A stretch of DNA of 23,947 bases from Deltaproteobacteria bacterium (GTDB taxonomy: Bacteria; Desulfobacterota; Syntrophia; Syntrophales; Smithellaceae). Location: NCBI GenBank assembly GCA_009668925.1, contig SBEK01000044.1, positions 1 to 23,947 on the forward strand, in the 5' to 3' direction. The translations under genes and the position numbers were made by a program. Positions 1 to 6,684 of the stretch are shown here, in pieces. Position 1 is the first letter of the stretch, and the number at the start of each line of letters is the position of its first letter. The notes under the pieces are model-generated. The model did no database searches. It had not been told where the DNA came from and saw only the letters and a program-made list of their open reading frames with translations.

Positions 1-164
1 CAATAAAATCTATGGCATCATCATATTAACGTTGTTCCAAAAAACAATGAACAGCCAAGTCTTTTTTATAAAAATTTCTCGAAAGGAGAACAAAAGCCGG
101 TCAATAAATAATATTGACTCTTTTTTTTCGCCCTGTCAGAAAGGGCCTCTACGACGTTTGAATT

Positions 165-170
165 AAGGAG
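165..170 (+). promoter_or_regulatory. Shine-Dalgarno site of cstA-like gene
   Basis: AAGGAG lies six bases before the ATG at 177 and fixes that start. The preceding 164 bases are AT-rich. They hold a 5-bp hairpin (GCCCT 130-134 / AGGGC 142-146) and a second purine-rich AAAGGAGA near 80 with no start codon behind it. I could not identify a convincing promoter there. Confidence 0.8.
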
Positions 171-176
171 AGAATT

Positions 177-1937
177 ATGAATGTGGCAGTTTTACTGATT
201 ATTGCGGCTGTCCTATTTTATTTGGCGTATCGTTTTTATGCGCGGTTTATAGCGAAACTTTTCGGAGAAAACGACGGCAATCCTACGCCGGCGCATTCCC
301 TGAAAGATGGTGTTGATTACGTTCCGACCAAGCCCCTTATTCTTTTTGGCCACCATTTCGCAAGTATCGCCGGAGGAGGACCCATTATTGGACCGACGGT
401 AGCGCTTCTGTTTGGTTTCCTGCCGGTCTGGCTATGGGCGGTTGTGGGCACCATTTTTATCGGCGCTGTCCAGGATATGACCGTTCTATTTGCCAGCATC
501 AGGGAAAGGGGCAAGTCTATTGCTGAAATTGCCAAAGAATCGTTGGGAAATACAGGGTTCTTTCTTTTTATCAGTTTTGCCATTTTGATGCTGCTTCTCT
601 TGACGTCTGCGTTCTTAGGCTTGACGGCAGTGTCTCTCACTTCTTTAGTCCCGTTGGACATGATGAGGCTTGACGCCAGCCAGAGGATCGTCAACACCGT
701 GATGGTTAATGGCGTGCTCAATGCGCAGATAGGCGGCATTTCCTCAACATCTCTCATCATTATTACGGCGTTCGCGCCGGTGATCGGCTGGCTGGTCTAT
801 AAACGGGACATCCACGTCTACTGGGCGGCAACTCTGGCCGTCATTGTTTGTATCGGTTCCATCCTTGTCGGTATGAGGTTTCCGGTGACGCTGGGCCCCG
901 ATATCTGGATGATCATTCTCTGTTTTTATACGCTGCTTGCTGCCGGAATCCCCGTCTGGGTCATTCTTCAGCCCCGGGATTTTACCAATTCCTTTTTGCT
1001 CTACGTGGGTGTTGCGGCGCTGTTTATCGGCGGCATCGTTGCCGGTATCAAAGGCGTAACGTTTACGGCCCCCGCGCTCAATCTGGCGGAAGGAGCCGGT
1101 AAACTGGGCCCCATCTGGCCGTTTCTTTTCATTACGGTAGCATGCGGCGCCGTTTCGGGATTTCATTCGCTGGTTGCGGGAGGAACGTCCAGCAAGCAGG
1201 TTTCGAAAGAAACGCATGTTAAAAAGGTTGCCTTTGGCGGGATGCTGCTGGAGGGCCTGTTGGCGATCGGCGTCATGATTGCGGTCGGCTGCGGCATCGC
1301 CTTCAGTGACTATGTGAGTATCGCCTTTCCCGCTGCGACCGGCGCAAAAGCCAACCCCATTCTGGCGTTCGCTGTCGGCGTTGGCGGCCTGCTGGATAAA
1401 GCCTTGGGTATCCCGCCCGTTTATGGGACTGTATTCGGAATCCTGATGGTCGAGGGTTTCGTCATTACAACGCTGGACACAGCCGTCCGGCTGAACCGGT
1501 ACCTGTTTGAAGAGCTCTGGCAGGTCATTTTCAAAAATGTCCCGAAAATCATGAAATCCTATCTGTTCAATGCCTTGCTGTGCGTCATCTTGATGTATTT
1601 TCTGGCATACACCAACGCGTTTGCCGCGATCTGGCCGATCTTCGGCTCCGCCAATCAATTACTGGCTTCGCTCGCACTGATTGCTGTGTCGGCGTGGCTG
1701 GCGAAAAGAAAGAAAACGACCTGGTTTACCATATTGCCGGCGATTTTCATGATGGTCACCACCATCTACTCGCTACTATCTCTTCTGATCAATAAGTACA
1801 TTCCTAAAAACAATATTGCCTTGTCCGTTACGGATGTGCTGTTGATCATCCTCTGCATCGGGGTCATTTATCTGGCCGTGAAAAAATGGAAGACCATAGA
1901 CACCAATAATAAGCAGACCGCGAAAGGAATTTCCTAG
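177..1937 (+). CDS. cstA: CstA-family carbon starvation protein (peptide/pyruvate transporter)
   Basis: A 586-residue polytopic inner-membrane protein with roughly 15 hydrophobic segments across its whole length. Family signatures are visible: GGGPIIGPTVALLFG near residues 66-80, then GAVQDMTVLFASIRERGKS near 96-114, CGAVSGFHSLVAGGTSSKQ near 324-342, and EGFVITTLDTAVRLNRYLFE near 428-447. CstA proteins were first described as starvation-induced peptide transporters, and family members (CstA, BtsT) are now known to take up pyruvate. The protein is shorter than the roughly 700-residue E. coli CstA, mostly at the C-terminus, as in many anaerobes. The start is set by a good Shine-Dalgarno site. 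The next genes are unrelated in sequence, but a pyruvate-carboxylase-like pair lies downstream on the other strand, so pyruvate import is a reasonable inference. Substrate is not determined by sequence alone. Confidence 0.92.
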   Translation: MNVAVLLIIAAVLFYLAYRFYARFIAKLFGENDGNPTPAHSLKDGVDYVPTKPLILFGHHFASIAGGGPIIGPTVALLFGFLPVWLWAVVGTIFIGAVQDMTVLFASIRERGKSIAEIAKESLGNTGFFLFISFAILMLLLLTSAFLGLTAVSLTSLVPLDMMRLDASQRIVNTVMVNGVLNAQIGGISSTSLIIITAFAPVIGWLVYKRDIHVYWAATLAVIVCIGSILVGMRFPVTLGPDIWMIILCFYTLLAAGIPVWVILQPRDFTNSFLLYVGVAALFIGGIVAGIKGVTFTAPALNLAEGAGKLGPIWPFLFITVACGAVSGFHSLVAGGTSSKQVSKETHVKKVAFGGMLLEGLLAIGVMIAVGCGIAFSDYVSIAFPAATGAKANPILAFAVGVGGLLDKALGIPPVYGTVFGILMVEGFVITTLDTAVRLNRYLFEELWQVIFKNVPKIMKSYLFNALLCVILMYFLAYTNAFAAIWPIFGSANQLLASLALIAVSAWLAKRKKTTWFTILPAIFMMVTTIYSLLSLLINKYIPKNNIALSVTDVLLIILCIGVIYLAVKKWKTIDTNNKQTAKGIS

Positions 1938-2026
1938 AATGATAAATGCGAATAGATTTCTGTAATGTTTTTTCCCTTTCGGTCATCCGCAATCTACTTG
2001 AAGCAATCAGGATTATTCCGAAAGGA

Positions 2027-2056
2027 TTGACATAAGGACTGAGGACTGAATATTCC
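2027..2056 (+). promoter_or_regulatory. Possible sigma-70 promoter upstream of the Cys-type hydrolase
   Basis: A perfect -35 hexamer TTGACA (2027-2032) is followed 18 bases later by a weak -10, TATTCC (2051-2056). The direct repeat GGACTGA-GGACTGA lies in the spacer. The predicted transcript would have a leader of about 130 bases before the ATG at 2192. The rest of the 1938-2191 gap shows no gene. Confidence 0.3.
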
Positions 2057-2191
2057 CGTGCGCATCGTGAGCATGAGCAATGTGAGCCCTGGGTCGAGAT
2101 GGTAAAATTGAACGGAAACGTGCCATAGTGACGGACGCCTTGCAGGGTATACATTGAAAAGAACTCCGGCCGGAACCCATAAATTTGATCC

Positions 2192-3076
2192 ATGAGAAAG
2201 GGTTTGTATCAATCATCGATGAAGTCTGATACCTCAAAATGTCAATTACCGGCGATAAGCGATCCCGGAGAGACGTCATCGTCCATCCTGATTAACGGGC
2301 GCACTGTATCGTTCAAGAAGAGCGGCGCCGGACCGCCCCTTGTCGTTTTCCATGGGTGGATAGGTGATGAAGACACGTTTGCTCCCTGTAACACCGCTTT
2401 TGCTCAACATTATACCGTTTACAGACCAGCGTGGCCGGGTTATGGTAAAAGTTCACCTCTGCCTAATTTCTCTATCGAAGACCTTGTGGAGATCGGAAGG
2501 CAATTCCTTCTTGCGACAGGAAATACCCCGGTAACTCTTGTCGGTAACTGCCTGGGCGGCGTTGTTGCCGTTGAGCTGATTCGACTTTATCCGGAATTGG
2601 TAAAACAATTGATCCTCATAGAGATGTATGACTACATGCCCTGGTATTTACATTTCCTGCTCATCCCCAAGCTGAATGTCTTGCTCTACAATCTGCTGTT
2701 CAAAAGTACGACACGTTTCCGAATTCTCAACCGTCTTTTGACCACCAAATTCGTCAGGGAAGGCAAGGGAATGCGTTACACGGAAGAGGGCTTCCGCCGC
2801 ACCGCTGCTCAAACAGCCACTGATTTTCTTAAGGCAGTGAAAAGTTTCGAAAATAAATTATACCGGGAGCAATACCATACGGATATTGCGACGATCTATG
2901 TGGAGGGCGGACGAAGCTTCAAACCCATAAGCGCGTTCCGAGAGACAGCAATCAAATACTTCAGCAATTTAACCATTGTGTCCATGCCGGATTCTTTACA
3001 TATGCCCATTGCAGAGCAACCGGAGTGTTTCAGCGCCAATGTCCTTCATTATCTCGGCCACTCAACATCGGGATAG
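2192..3076 (+). CDS. Alpha/beta hydrolase with a cysteine nucleophile
   Basis: A 294-residue alpha/beta-hydrolase fold protein. The oxyanion-loop motif VVFHGWIGDE is near residues 50-59, and the nucleophile elbow VGNCLGGVV is near 117-125 with Cys120 (TGC at 2549-2551) where most relatives have Ser. The C-terminal catalytic His is His270 in DSLHMPIAEQPE. The expected acid after the penultimate strand is not obvious: that segment reads YVEGGRSFKP and has Glu but no Asp. A G-x-C-x-G-G elbow is typical of polyhydroxyalkanoate synthases, and Cys nucleophiles also occur in dienelactone hydrolases. This protein is shorter than PhaC and has no PhaC N-domain. There is no signal peptide. No good Shine-Dalgarno site precedes the ATG at 2192. 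An ATG at 2219 with AGAAAGGG upstream is the alternative, since the first 30-35 residues look non-conserved. Substrate unknown. Confidence 0.82.
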   Translation: MRKGLYQSSMKSDTSKCQLPAISDPGETSSSILINGRTVSFKKSGAGPPLVVFHGWIGDEDTFAPCNTAFAQHYTVYRPAWPGYGKSSPLPNFSIEDLVEIGRQFLLATGNTPVTLVGNCLGGVVAVELIRLYPELVKQLILIEMYDYMPWYLHFLLIPKLNVLLYNLLFKSTTRFRILNRLLTTKFVREGKGMRYTEEGFRRTAAQTATDFLKAVKSFENKLYREQYHTDIATIYVEGGRSFKPISAFRETAIKYFSNLTIVSMPDSLHMPIAEQPECFSANVLHYLGHSTSG

Positions 3077-3155
3077 GAAAAATCGAAAACAAGATCGACG
3101 CCGGACAATTTCCCGTCCGTTGAGGATGATGGTCGTCTATTCATACCTGTATCTT

Positions 3156-5117
3156 CTATGTCTCAATCAGAATCAGCTTATCGCCGATTTCCACGGAGGA
3201 GCCGGGAGAAACAAAAATATCTGTCACTTTACCGCTGATCTCGGCCGTGATGTTGGTCAGCATTTTCATGGCTTCCAAAACAACCAGAACGTCGCCTTCA
3301 CCGACCGCTTCCCCGACAGCCACAGGGATTTGATTGACGGCGCCTTTCATTGTCGCGCGGATATCGCCCACCCGGGCCAGCGTCTCAATTTCTTTGGCGG
3401 AAAGGGTGACCTTGACTTTTGCTTTTTCACCGGTTTCGTCTTCTGCAGCCGTTAAGATCGGCTCCGGATGATAGTCGACGCCGAGGATCGTCATGTAATC
3501 GCCGTCTTTGGTGCGCCGCAGCGGGCCTATTTCAATGGTATGGTGTTTGCCGTAGGCATCGGGGAATTCAAATTTGTCGCCGATGCTGAATCCGCCGCGC
3601 CTGAACCAAACATTGGGCGGCAGGACCCAGGTCTTGCCGAATTTTTCCTCGAATTTGAAGAAACTCACGGCGTCATTAGGGTGCTGCAAATAAAGGACCA
3701 GTTCGTCATCGGTGGATTTCCGGCCCAAAGCGTGATCCAGCATTCTCTTTTCAATGGCCAAGTCGATATCTTCAATCTTCTGATAGCCGGATTCTCTTTT
3801 GACGATTTTCTTCCAGTCCTTACCGAACACAGCTTCATAAATCTCGGGTCCCGGCTTATAAAACGGAAACTTGCCGTATCGTTCCAACAGGAGGTTCTTC
3901 AAATCGTCGCTGGCGTCTTTGTAGCGTTCTCCCTTGACGACATTGTTGGCGGCTGTCGTCCAGAGAATCTGCGATCCGGGCGTCACACTCCAAAAGTTTC
4001 CCAGTTCTGTCTGTACGCGAGGCAGTTCTTTTTGTAAAATTTCCGGCATGCGCTTAAGAAATCCGCCTTTTTGGGCTTGCTCGAAGCTCGAGCCTGTGGC
4101 CCCGCCGGGCAACTTATGAGTTTGGACAGTCGGATCAAACCCGAAGAACTGCGACTCGAAATCACGATAAGAAGGGCGTTCGTGTCTGAGCTTGTTGGAG
4201 GCGTCAATGATCGCCTGCTTGTCCAGACCGACAGCCGTGTGGCCATAATCATCGAGGATATTCACAATGGTGAGAAGCGGCGGAGGTCCGTAGAATCCGG
4301 TCAGGGCATGATCTCCCGCATCGAAAATTTTTGCGCCGTTCTGGACGGCGGCTACGACGCGTCCTATTTCATTGCCGTCGGTGTTATGGCCGTGGTAATG
4401 AACAAGCAAATCGGGGTGCCTCTGCAGGATCGCATGGATCAAATCACCGATGCGCCGGGGTGTTCCCAGGCCGGCGTGATTTTTAACGGCCAGAATGATA
4501 TCCGGTCCGGTCACCTCAAGAATCTCGGCAATCTTTTTCAGGTAGAACTTGTTGGTGTGTTCGGGCCCGGTGGAAAAACAAACCGCAGCCTCAAGAATCC
4601 TTCCCGCCTTTTTGACTTCTTCATAAACCGGAATCATGTTGGGGATATAGTTCAGAAAATCGAAAACGCGCCAGACGTGGACGTAACGTGCAAATGTCTC
4701 TATGGTCAAGCGGATGACGTTTTCCGGATAAGGGCGGTAGCCGAACAGGTTGACGCCCCGGCACAATGTCTGAAATAGCGTATCGGGCATATACCCTGAA
4801 AGCACCTCAAGCTTTTCTAGGGGATTTATCTGCTTGCGCAGCAGGTCAACATGCACTGACGCCCCGCCGGTGATTTCCAGGGAAAAGAAACCGGCGGCAT
4901 TTCTCTCCGGGGCCACCAGAATCTGGGTATGGGGCATGATCCTGTTTTTAAAATCCGACTGGGACAAGTCCCGTTCCGCGTTGGTAACGTAGTATCCTTT
5001 TTGCCGGCGCATCTTATCGAGTATCGATTTTACTCCGGTGTTTTTAAGTTCCCGGGGGGTGATTCGTCCTTCGGGTAGGCTTTTCATAAACCAGTTTCTC
5101 CTTGGTGCTTTTTCCAT
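3156..5117 (-). CDS. Divergent pyruvate carboxylase subunit B-like carboxyltransferase with C-terminal biotin domain
   Basis: A 653-residue protein with a basic leader (1-55), an HMGL-like carboxyltransferase TIM barrel (about 55-330), a PYC/OADA C-terminal extension (about 330-480) and a biotinyl carrier domain (about 580-653). EAMKM places the biotinyl Lys618 at the usual 35 residues from the end. Conserved landmarks are FFSLEITGGASVHVD, CRGVNLFGYRPYPENV, FRVFDFLNY-like VWRVFDFLNY, a carbamylatable Lys212 in VKNHAGL and metal-ligand histidines in HYHGHN (His242, His244). However, the usual RDAHQS motif is NRIMPHTQ (58-65), so the Asp metal ligand is missing, and PGGQYTN reads PGGATGS. A family member beyond doubt, but pyruvate as substrate is inferred only. 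The ATG at 5117 overlaps the upstream TGA and no Shine-Dalgarno site is present, so translation is probably coupled. A TTG at 5120 would add one residue. Confidence 0.85.
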   Translation of the reverse strand: MEKAPRRNWFMKSLPEGRITPRELKNTGVKSILDKMRRQKGYYVTNAERDLSQSDFKNRIMPHTQILVAPERNAAGFFSLEITGGASVHVDLLRKQINPLEKLEVLSGYMPDTLFQTLCRGVNLFGYRPYPENVIRLTIETFARYVHVWRVFDFLNYIPNMIPVYEEVKKAGRILEAAVCFSTGPEHTNKFYLKKIAEILEVTGPDIILAVKNHAGLGTPRRIGDLIHAILQRHPDLLVHYHGHNTDGNEIGRVVAAVQNGAKIFDAGDHALTGFYGPPPLLTIVNILDDYGHTAVGLDKQAIIDASNKLRHERPSYRDFESQFFGFDPTVQTHKLPGGATGSSFEQAQKGGFLKRMPEILQKELPRVQTELGNFWSVTPGSQILWTTAANNVVKGERYKDASDDLKNLLLERYGKFPFYKPGPEIYEAVFGKDWKKIVKRESGYQKIEDIDLAIEKRMLDHALGRKSTDDELVLYLQHPNDAVSFFKFEEKFGKTWVLPPNVWFRRGGFSIGDKFEFPDAYGKHHTIEIGPLRRTKDGDYMTILGVDYHPEPILTAAEDETGEKAKVKVTLSAKEIETLARVGDIRATMKGAVNQIPVAVGEAVGEGDVLVVLEAMKMLTNITAEISGKVTDIFVSPGSSVEIGDKLILIET

Positions 5118-6565
5118 CAATAGGCGTAGGGGTTCATTTTCAGCGAGTGAATTTCCGCGATGAGCTTGGACAGCCTGGCGATCTCCCGCTCCGTCTCGGG
5201 ATAGTTAAATATTTCAGGATGCTGATCGAGATAGCTGGTCGTAAATTTACCGTTGCGGAAATCCTTTTCATCGCAAATGGACAAATAAAACGGAATAGTA
5301 GTTTTCGGGCCGACAATTAAGAAATCGCCGAGCGCCCGCTTCAAACGCTGAATGGTTTGTTCCCAGGAATAGCCGCGAACCGTCAGTTTCACCAGAAGAG
5401 AATCGTAATCGGTTGGTATCTTGTAACCCTGATAAACAATGCCGTCGAGGCGGATTTCCGGACCACCGGGTGACTGATAAACTTCCACGCGTTTGCCGCC
5501 CTCCGGCATGAAGTTGTTTTTCGGGTCCTCTGCATTGACCCGGACCTGAATGGCTTTACCGACCAGGTGGATGCGTTCTTCCGGAATTTCCAGCCGGCCG
5601 CCTTCGGCCAGGAGAATCTGTTGGCGGATAATATCGATGCCGGTCAGGATTTCCGTTACTGTATGCTCAACCTGCAGGCGCGTATTGACTTCCATGAACC
5701 AAAACGCATTGGTCTGCGGATCAACAAGAAATTCCACCGTACCGGCATTGACATAACCTGCCTGATGCGCGGCGCGTATGGCCGTCTGGTGCATCGCATC
5801 GAGTACGGAGGGCGGCAGATCGGCTGGAGCGATCTCCAGAAGTTTTTGATGGCGCCTCTGGATGGAACAATCTCTCGTTCCAAGATGCATAGCTTTGCCG
5901 TAAGCGTCGGCGAGAATCTGGACTTCGATGTGTCGCGGAGACTCCACGGCCTTTTCAATATAGATGCGATCATCATTAAAAGCAGAGCGCGCTTCGGACC
6001 GCGCCTGCGGCAATTGTACCCGTAAGTCTTCAGCGTCGGTAATTTTGCGGATGCCGCGTCCGCCACCTCCGGCTAATGCCTTGAACATGATGGGATAGCC
6101 ATGCTGTTCACCAAAGGCCAGTGCTTCACGAATACCAGCTTCACCTTCGGAAAGAACCCCTGTCCCCGGTACAAACGGAATAGCGGCCTTTTCCATGATA
6201 CTGCGGGCGACGACCTTGTTGCCCAGATCGCTGATGACTTTAGGCGGCGGTCCGATAAAAGTAAGACCGGTCTCTTCACAGGCTGCGGCCAGATCGGGAT
6301 TTTCCGATAAAAAGCCGTAGCCGGGATGAATGGCGTCCGCTCCGGATTTCTGCGCTGCCCAAATAATTTTATCGACATTCAGATAATCCTTGCGGGGCCC
6401 GTCGCCGATCAAAATGGCCTGGTCGGCGAAACGCAGGAAATAAGCCTCACTGTCCGGCTTCTCATAAACGGCCGCCGTGTCGAGCCCCATTTCTTTTGCC
6501 GTGCGAATAATTCTTAAGGCGATTTCACCACGGTTCGCCACTAATATCTTCCGGATTTTTTTCAA
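5117..6565 (-). CDS. Biotin carboxylase (ATP-grasp; pyruvate carboxylase subunit A / AccC type)
   Basis: A 482-residue biotin carboxylase that uses ATP and bicarbonate to carboxylate the biotin of a carrier domain, here presumably that of the downstream protein. The N-terminal domain begins ILVANRGEIALRII. The glycine-rich ATP loop KALAGGGGRGIRK is at about 162-174, the RDCSIQRRHQK segment at about 231-241 (Cys233 matching Cys230 of E. coli AccC), and the metal/biotin site EVNTRLQVEHTVTE at about 292-305. All expected catalytic residues are present and the length is normal. The start is TTG, supported by AAGGGGA about nine bases upstream. The stop overlaps the next start as TGATG. The absence of accA/accD and the neighbour's carboxyltransferase favour a 2-oxoacid (pyruvate-type) carboxylase rather than acetyl-CoA carboxylase. 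Confidence 0.93.
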   Translation of the reverse strand: MKKIRKILVANRGEIALRIIRTAKEMGLDTAAVYEKPDSEAYFLRFADQAILIGDGPRKDYLNVDKIIWAAQKSGADAIHPGYGFLSENPDLAAACEETGLTFIGPPPKVISDLGNKVVARSIMEKAAIPFVPGTGVLSEGEAGIREALAFGEQHGYPIMFKALAGGGGRGIRKITDAEDLRVQLPQARSEARSAFNDDRIYIEKAVESPRHIEVQILADAYGKAMHLGTRDCSIQRRHQKLLEIAPADLPPSVLDAMHQTAIRAAHQAGYVNAGTVEFLVDPQTNAFWFMEVNTRLQVEHTVTEILTGIDIIRQQILLAEGGRLEIPEERIHLVGKAIQVRVNAEDPKNNFMPEGGKRVEVYQSPGGPEIRLDGIVYQGYKIPTDYDSLLVKLTVRGYSWEQTIQRLKRALGDFLIVGPKTTIPFYLSICDEKDFRNGKFTTSYLDQHPEIFNYPETEREIARLSKLIAEIHSLKMNPYAY

Positions 6566-6623
6566 AATACTTTCCCCTTCGGTGCCGGCCTGTCTGGGCG
6601 CAAAACACCTTCATTTTAAGCAC

Positions 6624-6650
6624 GTTATACTGATGATGTAACCTTGTCAA
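6624..6650 (-). promoter_or_regulatory. Predicted sigma-70 promoter of the biotin carboxylase operon
   Basis: Read on the minus strand, a consensus TTGACA (6650-6645) is followed by a 15-base spacer and TATAAC (6629-6624), one base off the consensus -10. The spacer is shorter than the optimal 17. The leader would be about 50 bases before the TTG start at 6565. This is the only strong promoter match in the 119-base gap below the kinase gene. Confidence 0.5.
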
Positions 6651-6684
6651 GCGGAAGTCTGTCCGGCACTCCTGCGGATACCTG

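Noticed and set aside
2..166. Open frame of about 54 codons running in from the left edge
   Set aside because: Composition is AT-rich, with no recognisable protein character; it ends just at the cstA ribosome site, which favours leader sequence.
744..1658. Long open frame on the minus strand inside cstA
   Set aside because: It is antisense to a clear membrane transporter and has low-complexity charged residues; a shadow of the real gene.
3102..3119. Stem CGGAC/GTCCG between the convergent hydrolase and carboxyltransferase genes
   Set aside because: Only five pairs with an eight-base loop and no T-run, so not a credible terminator.
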